This document shows, piece by piece, positions 1 through 8,601 of a stretch of DNA of 64,000 bases. The notes under the pieces were generated by a model. It saw only the letters and a program-made list of their open reading frames with translations. It was not told where the DNA came from and did not search any database. Numbering within the stretch: the first letter of the stretch is position 1; every line of letters begins with the position of its first letter. The translations under genes were made by a program, and so were the position numbers. Source of the DNA: a virus; IMG/VR virus record IMGVR_UViG_3300044733_003944, positions 1 to 64,000 of that record. One strand, given 5' to 3'.

Positions 1-94
1 AAATAATACACAACAAAAACCACAGGTTAATACAAATAATCTGAAACTTAATTCAAAACAAATTTCAACATTTAATAAAAAGAAATTCAGATGA
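1..94 (+). CDS. 3' end of an unidentified upstream gene
   Basis: The frame is open from the left edge to a TGA at 92-94 and encodes about 30 Asn/Gln/Lys-rich residues ending in NKKKFR. The stop overlaps the ATG of the next gene, so the two are probably translationally coupled. The next protein ends in the near-identical LKKKFR after a similar basic tail, so the fragment may be a paralogue of that glycosyltransferase. No domain is visible in what remains. Confidence 0.6.
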   Translation, partial: NNTQQKPQVNTNNLKLNSKQISTFNKKKFR

Positions 95-1047
95 GTTTAA
101 GTGTTATTATACCAACTTATAAAAATGTTATTTTTTTGGATGAACTTTTTTTATCTATAGAAAATAGTAGATATGATAATGAATTTGAAGTTTTGATTGG
201 AATTGATAATTGTTATGAAACGATCGATTACATTTATAATAAAGAATTTCCAAAAAACTTTAAGTTTTTTTTCTTTTTGGAAAATCAAGGTCCCTATCTA
301 ATTAAAAATACTTTAGTTGAAATAAGTCAGTATAATAAAATTTTGTTCTTTGATTCTGATGATGTTATTCTGCCAAATTTATTTGAGGAAATTGACAGTC
401 AATTAAACATATATGATTTGATCAAACCAAAATATATTGATTTTGAGGATAAGAACAATCAACGAGAGTTCAAACAACAAAAAAATACATTTGGTGAGGG
501 AGTTTTTGGGATTAAAAAAGACATATTTTTAAGTATTAATGGATTTGAGGGATGGAGAGTTGCCGCAGACTCAGATCTTATGTCTCGACTATATAAAATG
601 AATTTAAAAATATTACATACGAATCATATTCTATTTCATAGAAGATTACACAAAAATTCTTTAACAATTCATCCTGAGACAAACTTATCATCAAAAATTA
701 GGGCTAAATATTTTTTCATTAGTAAAAATAAACCAAAACATTTTTTAAAATTGGAGGGGCTCAAAACGAGTGAATATAAAGTTGTTGATATTGAAAATAA
801 AGAATTTACAAAATCTTTGATTGAGTTAAAAGAAGAACACGAAATAACCGAATATGAGAAAAAAAAGTTGAAACACGAATCTATTTCTACGATTTTTTCT
901 AATCAACCAAAAAGAGATATTCCGAAAGAACCAAAAAAAATAAATTATGATGCCATTAACAACAACAGATCGATGTTGTATCATCCTAATTTGAACTCTG
1001 CCTTAAAAAAGGCAAAACTTGATAATTTGAAAAAAAAATTTAGATAG
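91..1047 (+). CDS. family 2 glycosyltransferase
   Basis: This 318-residue protein should transfer a sugar from a nucleotide-sugar donor. Its N-terminus LSVIIPTYKN is the first strand of the GT-A fold. ILFFDSDD at about residues 84-91 supplies the DxD metal and donor site, and GFEGWRVAADSDLMSR near residue 160 fits the acceptor side. The last 90 residues are a lysine-rich, probably disordered tail ending in LKKKFR, which is not part of the fold. The acceptor is unknown; phage genomes use such enzymes to modify DNA bases, virion proteins or host glycans. No membrane segment is present. Confidence 0.85.
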   Translation: MSLSVIIPTYKNVIFLDELFLSIENSRYDNEFEVLIGIDNCYETIDYIYNKEFPKNFKFFFFLENQGPYLIKNTLVEISQYNKILFFDSDDVILPNLFEEIDSQLNIYDLIKPKYIDFEDKNNQREFKQQKNTFGEGVFGIKKDIFLSINGFEGWRVAADSDLMSRLYKMNLKILHTNHILFHRRLHKNSLTIHPETNLSSKIRAKYFFISKNKPKHFLKLEGLKTSEYKVVDIENKEFTKSLIELKEEHEITEYEKKKLKHESISTIFSNQPKRDIPKEPKKINYDAINNNRSMLYHPNLNSALKKAKLDNLKKKFR

Positions 1048-1075
1048 AATAATATTTTTTCTTATCTTTGTTTTA

Positions 1076-1438
1076 ATGAAACACCCAAGAAAGGAAGGAA
1101 AGGTAATTAGTGATAAGGACATTAAGTTTGTTAAAAAACTTTTGAAAAAAAATCCTATTATTTTTGAAAGTAATATTCATATTAAAGATGATTGCTTGGT
1201 TGAAATCACAAATATTAGAAAATATGCGAATAGTTGGTATTATGGTTCTAACGCTAAATTTGTGTATGAAGTGGATGTCAAAGTTAAAAAAAACGATTCT
1301 TCCCGTTGGTGTAACTACACAAACACTAACTATAAAAACAGAAGAATAAGATCTTGGAAAACGGAACAACTATTTCGAGAAGAGTTATGTTATTTTAACA
1401 TTATGGACTTTTGTATATCAAAGATTTCCTACGAATAG
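1076..1438 (+). CDS. hypothetical protein, small and basic
   Basis: The 120-residue product is not recognised. It is rich in Lys and Tyr, has a central segment with alternating hydrophobic residues (VYEVDVKVKK) suggesting beta strands, and ends in a Cys-containing helix. The start lies only 6 nt after a TATCTTTG box at 1063-1070, which matches the -7 element of Bacteroidota promoters, so the mRNA is probably nearly leaderless. No good -33 TTG sits at the usual distance. The gene stands alone between the glycosyltransferase and the lysozyme gene, which has its own upstream box. Confidence 0.65.
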   Translation: MKHPRKEGKVISDKDIKFVKKLLKKNPIIFESNIHIKDDCLVEITNIRKYANSWYYGSNAKFVYEVDVKVKKNDSSRWCNYTNTNYKNRRIRSWKTEQLFREELCYFNIMDFCISKISYE

Positions 1439-1459
1439 AATTCGTCTATATTTATAGAC

Positions 1460-2377
1460 ATGAAAGTTTCACTTACAGAAGAACAATTTCAAAGAATCCA
1501 AACTAAATTCGTTTATGAAAGTATTATAGATGACATGGTGTTCAAACTATCATTAATCATAGAGAATGATGGTAAAACCGAACCAGACATGGAATGGGAC
1601 TTTGAAAATGTTAAAAAGGATATTGATTTAGCAAAATCTTGGGTTCAAACAAAAGAAGATGCCAAAGAGTTTTTACAGACTTTGTCTAATAAAATAAAAA
1701 ACCTACCTTCTCAAATTAAAAGAAAAATTATCAAATATGTGATTTTTTCTTTAATTGGTCTTATTAGTATTGGACAAATAAAAAATTATTTAGAACCACC
1801 ACTTGAAACTGCAGTTAAACAAGAAAAAGAAATTATTAAAAATGTCGTTAAGGATTTAAGGATTAGAAAGTCATCAGACAAATTATTAAATCATTTAAAA
1901 TGGGAAGAAGGTTCAATAATCCATAAAGGTGAACCAGTATTAACGGCTTATAATCTTGGTGATGGTGCAAAAACAATTGGTTATGGTCATGCTGTGTTTC
2001 CTGATGAAGAAGAATCGTTTGAATTTCTTCCAAGATATAATAAAATCATTTCAGGTAAAACCAAAATCACAAAAGAACAAGCAGAAACACTACTTAAAGA
2101 CGATATTAAAGAGGCAGAAAGTATTATCAATAGAATACTAGATCAGTGGGAAGAACAAGGAATTACGCCACCAATAACTCAAAGTATGTATGATGCAATG
2201 GTGTCTATGGCATACAACATGGGACCTGGTATTAGAACATCCGATTTTATCCAATATGTTAAACGAGGTGATTTGGAAGGGGCAAAAAAGGAAATACTAA
2301 ACACAAGTTCTCACATGTTTAACGAATACCCTGGTTTGAAAACAAGACGAGAAAGAGAATATAAAATGTTTGGGTAA
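1460..2377 (+). CDS. membrane-anchored GH24 (T4-type) lysozyme with N-terminal tag
   Basis: This 305-residue protein should cleave peptidoglycan between MurNAc and GlcNAc. The muramidase domain covers about residues 140-305. LKWEEGS (near 147) carries the catalytic Glu, TIGYGH the conserved Thr/His segment, and SMAYNMGPG the C-terminal lobe. Before it come a tag-like N-terminus (SLTEEQFQRI), a helical region and one hydrophobic segment at about 91-107 (VIFSLIGLISIGQI). That makes it much longer than the 164-residue T4 enzyme. A TATTTATA box lies just upstream at 1448-1455. The stop overlaps the next start by one base. It could act in lysis or be a virion enzyme for entry; the tag favours the latter but this is inference. 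Confidence 0.88.
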   Translation: MKVSLTEEQFQRIQTKFVYESIIDDMVFKLSLIIENDGKTEPDMEWDFENVKKDIDLAKSWVQTKEDAKEFLQTLSNKIKNLPSQIKRKIIKYVIFSLIGLISIGQIKNYLEPPLETAVKQEKEIIKNVVKDLRIRKSSDKLLNHLKWEEGSIIHKGEPVLTAYNLGDGAKTIGYGHAVFPDEEESFEFLPRYNKIISGKTKITKEQAETLLKDDIKEAESIINRILDQWEEQGITPPITQSMYDAMVSMAYNMGPGIRTSDFIQYVKRGDLEGAKKEILNTSSHMFNEYPGLKTRREREYKMFG

Positions 2378-3033
2378 TGGATAACGAAAAAATATTAAAA
2401 CTATTCAAACATTTTGCAGGTGATCCTTTGGACATACATGGTTTGGTTGTTACACCCGTTAAAGTAGAACCATCTGTTAGAAGAAATGGTAGAACTAACA
2501 TGTATTTCAGAGTTCAAAACCCGAATGATGTTTCATATTTTTCACCAATTGTTGGGGATTATATTTATGATGAAACAGAAGACTTTGGGGATTTTGTAAA
2601 TGAAAAAATTGATGTGTATTTTGTACCAAACTTTAAACAAGGAATTTATTTAAATGAAGAATTAAAATCAAGAATTCAAAAAGTGTTTAATTCCGTTAAA
2701 GAGATTAATTTTACATTAGGAACTCCTTTTATTGGTTATGAAAGATACAAATTATTTATTGAATCAGTTGGTGTATCAACAAGTTATTGGGATAATGAAA
2801 GTTTTGGTTTATACAATAATGTGAAAGTAGTAAGAGCCGAAAAAGATGGTGAGTGGTGGGATCCTAAAGTTGTTGTAAGTGAATATCTTAATGACTTTCT
2901 ACCTGACAAAGAAAGTTACTGGGAAACAGAAAATCTTTACCCCCAAATTGACAACATCTTAAACAATTATCCCCTATTTAGGGATCCATACGGCAACAAT
3001 TTAGGTTACTACGATACCAAGTTTATCCAATAA
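2377..3033 (+). CDS. hypothetical protein coupled to the lysozyme gene
   Basis: The 218-residue product starts at the ATG that shares one base with the lysozyme stop, so the pair is very likely co-translated. It is acidic, rich in Tyr, Asn and Asp, with no signal peptide or membrane segment, and I recognise no family. WDPKVVVSEYLNDFLP and other aromatic stretches suggest a compact globular protein. Its end overlaps by 11 bases the end of the convergent UvrC-like gene. Because of the coupling it may assist or cap the lysozyme, but nothing in the sequence proves it. Confidence 0.7.
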   Translation: MDNEKILKLFKHFAGDPLDIHGLVVTPVKVEPSVRRNGRTNMYFRVQNPNDVSYFSPIVGDYIYDETEDFGDFVNEKIDVYFVPNFKQGIYLNEELKSRIQKVFNSVKEINFTLGTPFIGYERYKLFIESVGVSTSYWDNESFGLYNNVKVVRAEKDGEWWDPKVVVSEYLNDFLPDKESYWETENLYPQIDNILNNYPLFRDPYGNNLGYYDTKFIQ

Positions 3034-4297
3034 CTTTTTTTGATCTTTTTTTACGGTGAAAAGAAATCACAAATCTGTGAACTTCATTTTGAACTTCAGC
3101 AAGCAAAAATCCAAACTCATTTCGTGGAATATCAAATGACGACCCGTCAGTCAAGTGGATTGTTTGAGATTGGTGTTTGTCGTTTTTGGAAATAGAAATC
3201 AAATCAATACGAGATAACAAACCAAGAGATTCAAATACTTGTTTTGCAACACCCAACTGACCTTTACCACCATCAATAACAACAAGTGAAGGTAACTCTT
3301 GTTTTTCGTTCAAAAGTCTTGTAAAACGACGAGAAAGAACTTCAGTGAATGAAGCGTAGTCATCAGGACCCTCAACAGTTTTGATGTTAAACTTACGGTA
3401 GTTTGACTTATCAGTTTTACCATTCTTGTAACGAACAAGAGCAGACACTTGACAGTCACCACTAGTGTGAGAATTGTCAAACGCCTCAATCAAAGTAGGA
3501 ACATTGATAAGACCCAAAGATTCTTTAAACTGACGAGCAACATCATTATACTTTCTAACACGAAAAGGTTCAAGTTTCTTTTGAAGTGAATCAACAACAG
3601 AGATTTTAGTTTTGAACTCTTGAGCTTTCTCAAACTCCATAGAATCAGAAAAATATTTCATAGACTTTTTCAAACGACTACGAACCTTGTCAAACTCAAA
3701 AGAAAATACTTCTTTCATCTCACTTACAATCTTCTTGTAGGAGAACTTTAGAATGTTTGAAATACAAGGTGCATTACAACGACCAAGATGAAACTCCAAA
3801 CAAGTTTTGAACTTTTCGTTTGAAATGTTTTCTTCAGTCAAGTTGTAAGAACAAGAACGAAGATTGAAGATGTCGTGAACCATTTCATAGATCTCATAAC
3901 AAGAGTTGGAACTTGTAGACTCAAGAAGGATCTGACCTGAAAAGTTAGAAGGATTACAAACTTGTAAACGAGGGAACTCCTCATCACTCAAAGTAATAAA
4001 CCAACGACGAGATCTGTCGTCTTTTGCTTTGATGTTGTATTTTGGTTTCAAAGACTTGATAAGTTCGTCCTCCAACAAAAGAGCCTGTGACTCATCGTTA
4101 GTAGTCATGAACTCAACATCACGGATCTCACTCACAAGAGAAGTAGTCTTGATATCCTTGTGATTTTTTTGAAAGTAAGACTTCACTCGTTTCGGTAAAA
4201 ACTTTGACTTACCCACATAGATGATCTGACCCTTCTCATTTTTGAAAAGGTAACAACCACTTGATTGGGGAATGTTTGAAAGTTTCTCTGTAATCAC
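3023..4297 (-). CDS. uvrC-like: UvrC-like GIY-YIG excision nuclease, short form
   Basis: This protein matches UvrC, the dual-incision nuclease of nucleotide excision repair. In order it has a GIY-YIG domain (GCYLFKNEKG...IIYVGKS), the Cys-rich segment (CLEFHLGRCNAPC), a UVR-type helical stretch, and the RNase-H-like second nuclease (DNSHTSGD, VIDGGKGQLG). It stops at about 424 residues and lacks the C-terminal helix-hairpin-helix part of the roughly 600-residue bacterial enzyme. I take GTG at 4297 as the start because a TATATTTG promoter box (4303-4310) lies inside the longer 433-residue reading. It may act with host UvrA/B or alone on phage or host DNA. Confidence 0.88.
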   Translation of the reverse strand: MITEKLSNIPQSSGCYLFKNEKGQIIYVGKSKFLPKRVKSYFQKNHKDIKTTSLVSEIRDVEFMTTNDESQALLLEDELIKSLKPKYNIKAKDDRSRRWFITLSDEEFPRLQVCNPSNFSGQILLESTSSNSCYEIYEMVHDIFNLRSCSYNLTEENISNEKFKTCLEFHLGRCNAPCISNILKFSYKKIVSEMKEVFSFEFDKVRSRLKKSMKYFSDSMEFEKAQEFKTKISVVDSLQKKLEPFRVRKYNDVARQFKESLGLINVPTLIEAFDNSHTSGDCQVSALVRYKNGKTDKSNYRKFNIKTVEGPDDYASFTEVLSRRFTRLLNEKQELPSLVVIDGGKGQLGVAKQVFESLGLLSRIDLISISKNDKHQSQTIHLTDGSSFDIPRNEFGFLLAEVQNEVHRFVISFHRKKRSKKVIG

Positions 4298-4392
4298 AAT
4301 ACAAATATAGTGAAAATCTTTCAAATAATAACATAAACATCATAAACTTTCATTGGCCCAAACCTAATTATTTTTTTGTCGTATTTATGTGT

Positions 4393-5448
4393 ATGAAACT
4401 AATATCTTTTATAGTATCTATATTTCTATTTTTCATTAGTTTATCACAAACTCAAACCGTAACTTTTAATTATACAGGTGCTGTTCAAACATGGGTTGTT
4501 CCACCTTGTGTTACTTCTATCAATGTAGTCGCCGCAGGAGCAAAAGGTGGAGGTGCTATTGGAGGAAACGGAGCAAGAATAACCGCAACAATAGCCGTAA
4601 CACCAGGTCAAACTCTGAATATATATGTTGGTGGAATGGGGACATGTGGAAATAATTCAGGAGGATGGAATGGTGGAGGAACAGGATATGCTTCTAACCC
4701 TGCGAATGTAACATATAATTCTTGTGGTGGTGGAGGTGCAACTGATATTAGAATTGGAGGAACCGCACTTGCAAATAGAGTAATTGTTGCAGGAGCGGGT
4801 GGTGGTAAAGGTGGAGGATCAAACACAAATACACCTGGTGGTGGAGCCTTATGTAATAACGGAGCAAACGGAGGAAATACCTTTGGTGCTGGCGGTGGAG
4901 GAGGAACACAAGTTGCAGGAGGAAATGGTGGTGCTCCTTGGGCAGGAACACCTCCTGGTGGTCAAGCAGGAACATTAGGTCAAGGTGGAAATGGTGGATT
5001 TTGGCAAACGGCATCAGGTGGCGGTGGCGGTGGCGGTCGTTATGGCGGTGGCGGTGGAGGAAATGATGGATGTTGCACTGGTGCTAACGGTGGAGGTGGT
5101 GGCGGTGGAGGATCTTCACTTGTCCCTGTTGGAGGAACTTGTTTACCCACAAACAACACAGGACACGGATATTTAACAATCACTTACACACCCGTTAATT
5201 TGGTGGTTAACCCAACCTCAACAAATGTCACATGTTTTGGATTATGTGATGGAACCGCAAACTCAAATGTAACAACACCAGGGGCCACTTTTCTTTGGTC
5301 ACCGGGAGGACAAACAACCCCTTCAATATCAAATCTTTGTCCTGGCACATATACCGTAACGGTAAATATAAGTGGTTGCACAGCAACAGGATCTGTAACT
5401 ATAACCCAACCTAATCAAATATTGTTAGGTCCAATAAACCATAATTAA
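4393..5448 (+). CDS. secreted glycine-rich protein with SprB-like repeat
   Basis: The 351-residue product has a clear signal peptide (MKLISFIVSIFLFFISLSQ). About residues 50-260 are a glycine-rich domain packed with GGGG runs and regular GGxGG spacing, as in phage fibre-tip adhesins and secreted Gly-rich proteins. A C-terminal segment beginning near TSTNVTCFGLCDGTA resembles SprB/PKD-like repeats of Bacteroidota surface adhesins. It ends in PINHN. An ATG 6 nt upstream is possible, but the signal peptide fits this start. The next two genes continue the same domain series and together mirror the 816-residue protein at 33142. The codons are G-rich and unlike the neighbours, as the composition demands. 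Confidence 0.75.
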   Translation: MKLISFIVSIFLFFISLSQTQTVTFNYTGAVQTWVVPPCVTSINVVAAGAKGGGAIGGNGARITATIAVTPGQTLNIYVGGMGTCGNNSGGWNGGGTGYASNPANVTYNSCGGGGATDIRIGGTALANRVIVAGAGGGKGGGSNTNTPGGGALCNNGANGGNTFGAGGGGGTQVAGGNGGAPWAGTPPGGQAGTLGQGGNGGFWQTASGGGGGGGRYGGGGGGNDGCCTGANGGGGGGGGSSLVPVGGTCLPTNNTGHGYLTITYTPVNLVVNPTSTNVTCFGLCDGTANSNVTTPGATFLWSPGGQTTPSISNLCPGTYTVTVNISGCTATGSVTITQPNQILLGPINHN

Positions 5449-5457
5449 AATAAAAAA

Positions 5458-6024
5458 ATGAAAAAATTATTTGTATTACTATTCATGTTTTTGACTACAA
5501 CACTTTTTGGTCAATTAACAACAAACAATCCCGACACAATTTGTTTTCAATCAGGAACCCTTTCTCAATACACCGTTACTTCAGTTGGTAATGGAAACTA
5601 TAACTGGACAATCCCTGCGTGTGCAACAATCCAATCAGGGCAAGGAACAAATACAATATTTGTCAATTGGTCCAATTGTCCTGCGGGTCTTATCAATAAT
5701 GGTGTGTCGGTTACTTATACAAGTCCTCAAGGGTGTTTTTCACCAGCGGTTAACCTAAATGTTTTAATTTATAATGTTGTTCCAACAATAACTCAAATTG
5801 GACCATTTTGTTCAACAGATCCATGTGTTCCTTTAGTTGGAACTCCTGCGGGTGGGATTTGGTCGGGACCTGGTGTTGTTAATGGTCAATTCTGTCCTCA
5901 AACTGCGGGAGCAGGAACACACACAATATCTTATTTATATTCAAACGGAGGATGTTCATTTTCAACAACAATAAACGTAGTTGTAAACCCATTACCAACA
6001 TTAACACCAATATCACATAACTAA
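5458..6024 (+). CDS. secreted PKD/Ig-like domain protein
   Basis: The 188-residue product begins with a signal peptide (MKKLFVLLFMFLTTTLFG) and holds two beta-sandwich segments, NYNWTIPACATIQSGQGTN and IGPFCSTDPCVPLVGTP with paired cysteines. Both are closely similar to consecutive parts of the 816-residue protein at 33142 (SSGQGTNQI; IGPFCEYDNC). It ends in PISHN, echoing PINHN of the preceding protein. The stop overlaps the next ATG. It is most likely an exported surface or fibre module; the partner could be either flanking protein. Confidence 0.75.
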   Translation: MKKLFVLLFMFLTTTLFGQLTTNNPDTICFQSGTLSQYTVTSVGNGNYNWTIPACATIQSGQGTNTIFVNWSNCPAGLINNGVSVTYTSPQGCFSPAVNLNVLIYNVVPTITQIGPFCSTDPCVPLVGTPAGGIWSGPGVVNGQFCPQTAGAGTHTISYLYSNGGCSFSTTINVVVNPLPTLTPISHN

Positions 6025-6593
6025 TGAAACAATTATTGTTTTTGTTTTTATTTTTTAGTTTAACTTGTTTTTCACAACAAGAATTTGAAATATGTGAAAG
6101 TTCAAATACCGTGACATATTCAACTTCAATTGATATGAGTGGAACTATTGAATGGTTTTTGAATGGTTTCAGTTTAGGAAACGGAAACGATATGAGTATT
6201 ACATATAGTCAACCTGGTGATTATCAAATAGTGGCGGTTGGTTATAATGATTTAGGATGTCCAGGTCCACCTGTTGTGTATAATGTGAGTGTAACAAAAT
6301 GTGATCCCTTAATTTATTGGGTCCCAAATTCTTTTACACCCGATAATAATGAATTTAATCAAACGTGGGGACCAGTAATAACAAGTGGGATTTCTTTAGA
6401 AAACTTTGAACTTACGGTTTATAATAGGTGGGGAAATATTGTTTGGCAAAGTAAAAACGCAAATACAAATTGGGACGGAACATATAATGGTAGTTTTGTT
6501 CCTGATGGAACATACTCTTGGATTATGAAAATTGACTTATTAGACTCTGATGAATTGAAAGTTATTTCAGGTTTTGTTACTATTATCAAATAA
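6024..6593 (+). CDS. secreted protein with gliding-type (type 9 secretion) C-terminal domain
   Basis: The 189-residue product has a signal peptide (MKQLLFLFLFFSLTCFSQ), a short beta domain, and a C-terminal domain of the gliding-motility C-terminal type: YWVPNSFTPDNNEFNQTW, then VYNRWGNIVWQS, NWDGTYNG and a final GFVTIIK. In Bacteroidota that domain directs type-9 secretion, type B. Finding it in a phage-like context suggests export through the host machinery or a fibre that borrows the fold. It overlaps the preceding gene by one base and forms a three-gene unit with it and the Gly-rich gene. Confidence 0.82.
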   Translation: MKQLLFLFLFFSLTCFSQQEFEICESSNTVTYSTSIDMSGTIEWFLNGFSLGNGNDMSITYSQPGDYQIVAVGYNDLGCPGPPVVYNVSVTKCDPLIYWVPNSFTPDNNEFNQTWGPVITSGISLENFELTVYNRWGNIVWQSKNANTNWDGTYNGSFVPDGTYSWIMKIDLLDSDELKVISGFVTIIK

Positions 6594-6602
6594 AATTGAT
6601 AT

Positions 6603-6953
6603 ATGGAAATAACTAAAATAAATTATAAAGAAGTTTATGAAAACTTCAAGGAAGTAAAACCAGATCTTTTAGATGAATATGCGACTTACTACGGATGTTA
6701 TATCAAAGACAAGTTAGTTGGAATTGTTTCTTATGTTGAACATGATTCAGTTATTTATTTGTGCCATGCTTATGTTTTAGAAGAGTATAGAGATAGGGGA
6801 ATCTACAAATTACTTTGGAACTATAGAGATTCAAAAATACATGATACAGAAAAAACAATCTATGCTCACTGTAATGTTGATAGTTTGAAATACTTTATTA
6901 ACAACGGTTTCTCTATTGAGAAAGCACTTTTCAAAGTTGTTAAAAACAAATAA
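6603..6953 (+). CDS. GNAT-family N-acetyltransferase
   Basis: The 116-residue product has the small GNAT fold. The central strand and acetyl-CoA loop are AYVLEEYRDRGIYKLL at about residues 57-72, and the C-terminal motif SLKYFINNGFSIEKAL is typical of the family. It should transfer an acetyl group from acetyl-CoA to an unknown amine. It is short for the family (commonly 140-170). It lies 9 nt after the secreted gene and upstream of umuDC. No tag is present, unlike the second acetyltransferase at 46746. Confidence 0.75.
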   Translation: MEITKINYKEVYENFKEVKPDLLDEYATYYGCYIKDKLVGIVSYVEHDSVIYLCHAYVLEEYRDRGIYKLLWNYRDSKIHDTEKTIYAHCNVDSLKYFINNGFSIEKALFKVVKNK

Positions 6954-7007
6954 AAAAGTTTCAATATTTTCTTTTTTATGTCATTTACATTTACTATATT
7001 TTAGTAT

Positions 7008-7325
7008 ATGTTAAGACATCAAAACCCAATTCAAATTAAAGCGACAACAACAGGATTTGCTTCACCAGCAGAAACCTATGTTGATAAAAGGTTAGATCTA
7101 AACGACTTAATTGTTAAAGATCATTATACAACATTTTATTTTAAGTATTCAGGACCAAGTGTGTTTGGAATTAACCAAGGAGATACAATTGTAATTGACC
7201 GAACTGAGGATCCAAAAGATGGGGATTTGGTAGTTTTAACAGAAAAAACACACTTCAAACTTAGAGAATACAAAGGACAAAAAAACTTATGGGGAAAAGT
7301 AACATGGATATTAAAGAAAATGTAA
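7008..7325 (+). CDS. umuD: UmuD-like S24 peptidase, DNA polymerase V accessory subunit
   Basis: The 105-residue product aligns with UmuD: GFASPAETYVDKRLDLNDLI matches the segment around the UmuD cleavage site, the catalytic Ser is in SGPSVFGI (about residue 51) and the catalytic Lys in HFKLREY (about 84). The Cys-Gly bond cut in E. coli UmuD is Thr-Gly here, and only about 15 residues precede it, so the processing arm is very short. The gene overlaps umuC. The pair should form a translesion polymerase, giving mutagenic tolerance of damaged phage DNA. An A/T-rich leader with no clear LexA-type operator precedes it. Confidence 0.85.
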   Translation: MLRHQNPIQIKATTTGFASPAETYVDKRLDLNDLIVKDHYTTFYFKYSGPSVFGINQGDTIVIDRTEDPKDGDLVVLTEKTHFKLREYKGQKNLWGKVTWILKKM

Positions 7326-8521
7326 GAAAGATTGGAATTATTGACTGTAACAACTTTTATGTTAGTTGTGAACGGTTATTTAACCCTGAGTCAATTGGAA
7401 GACCTACCGTTGTATTATCAAACAACGACGGATGTGTGATTGCCAGATCTCAAGAAGCAAAAGATCTTGGAATTAAAATGGGTGAACCATTTTTCAAGAG
7501 CCGTGAGTTCATGGACCAACATAGATTTTGCGTCTATTCATCAAATTATAACTTGTATGGTGATATCTCAGATCGGGTTATGAAAGTGATTGGTGAGTTT
7601 GGAAATGACATTGAAGTGTATTCTATTGATGAAGCTTTTGTTGATTTTTCAAACATTCCTCTTGAAGATCTAACAGAAACATTATTGGGAATCAAAGAAG
7701 AAGTAAGAAAGAAAGTTGGAATCCCTGTATCTATCGGTGTTGGTCCGAACAAAACCTTAGCTAAACTAACATCTTATTTAGCTAAACAACAGCTAAACTA
7801 TAATGGTGTGTGTTCATACTGGGACTTACCAAACTTTAGAAATATTTGTTATGGAATTGATGTAGATGAAGTTTGGGGTATTGGTAGAAAATGGGCAAAA
7901 AAATTAAAAAACATCGGTGTTGAATCGGTAGGTCAGTTTATTAACACAAACGAATATACTGTTAGAAAGTTGATGAATATCAATGGTGTAAAAACACAAT
8001 TGGAGTTAACAGAGATGTATTGTTTTCCAATTCAAAAAAAATCCAAACCAAAGAAGAATATCGCTTCCACTCGTTCATTTGGAAAAGATGTACAGGACTT
8101 TGATCAATTGGGTGAAGCGATGTATACCTACATTAAAAACGGTGTAAAAAAACTAAGTCAAAACAAATTGTTTGCAAATAAGGCAACCATATTTGTTTCA
8201 GGAAACTATCATAAAGGAGATAAGTATCACCATTCTAAAACAATCAAACTACAAACCCCAACAAGAGATCCCGATCTTATTTGGTCTCAGATTCATGAAC
8301 AATACAAAGTTCTTTGTAATAAATCTGAAAAATATAAAAAGTGTGGAATTGTTTTTAATGAACTAACTCCCGACACAATTATTCAAACCTCTTTATTCAA
8401 TGATGAGGTCCAAGTTGTTGAAGCACCACAGAATGAAACTCATGAGTGGGAAATGAGACAAGACTATATTACTCAAAAATATACTACATCTTGGGATGAA
8501 CTCCCTTATGTTTTTGTGTAG
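7304..8521 (+). CDS. umuC: UmuC-like Y-family DNA polymerase
   Basis: The product is a complete Y-family polymerase. Motif I is IIDCNNFYVSCERLF, the UmuC signature SNNDGCVIARS follows, and the catalytic YSIDEAFVDF lies near residues 105-114. Helix-hairpin-helix and little-finger regions follow, and QTSLF near the C-terminus fits a beta-clamp binding motif. I chose the ATG at 7304 (MDIKENVRK); an in-frame ATG at 7289 would add five residues. It overlaps umuD, so the subunits are co-translated. It bypasses lesions together with processed UmuD. Confidence 0.92.
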   Translation: MDIKENVRKIGIIDCNNFYVSCERLFNPESIGRPTVVLSNNDGCVIARSQEAKDLGIKMGEPFFKSREFMDQHRFCVYSSNYNLYGDISDRVMKVIGEFGNDIEVYSIDEAFVDFSNIPLEDLTETLLGIKEEVRKKVGIPVSIGVGPNKTLAKLTSYLAKQQLNYNGVCSYWDLPNFRNICYGIDVDEVWGIGRKWAKKLKNIGVESVGQFINTNEYTVRKLMNINGVKTQLELTEMYCFPIQKKSKPKKNIASTRSFGKDVQDFDQLGEAMYTYIKNGVKKLSQNKLFANKATIFVSGNYHKGDKYHHSKTIKLQTPTRDPDLIWSQIHEQYKVLCNKSEKYKKCGIVFNELTPDTIIQTSLFNDEVQVVEAPQNETHEWEMRQDYITQKYTTSWDELPYVFV

Positions 8522-8529
8522 AAAAGTAT

Positions 8530-8601
8530 TTGAATGTAATTGTAAAACTTATTCGAAAAATCTTGAAGGAAAATGAACCTAGATTACCCAAAAAATTATG
8601 A
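8530..8601 (+). CDS. possible 23-residue peptide consisting mainly of the tag
   Basis: A TTG at 8530 opens a 23-codon frame whose product contains VKLIRKILKENEP, nearly identical to the N-terminal tags of the proteins starting at 12118 and 12537. Nothing follows the tag, so it is either a stand-alone tag peptide or the decayed start of a lost tagged gene. The TTG start is weak evidence. Confidence 0.3.
   Translation: MNVIVKLIRKILKENEPRLPKKL

Noticed and set aside
4608-5381. Pro/His/Leu-rich frames opposite the Gly-rich gene
   Set aside because: They arise from the GGN-rich sense codons and have no independent start context.
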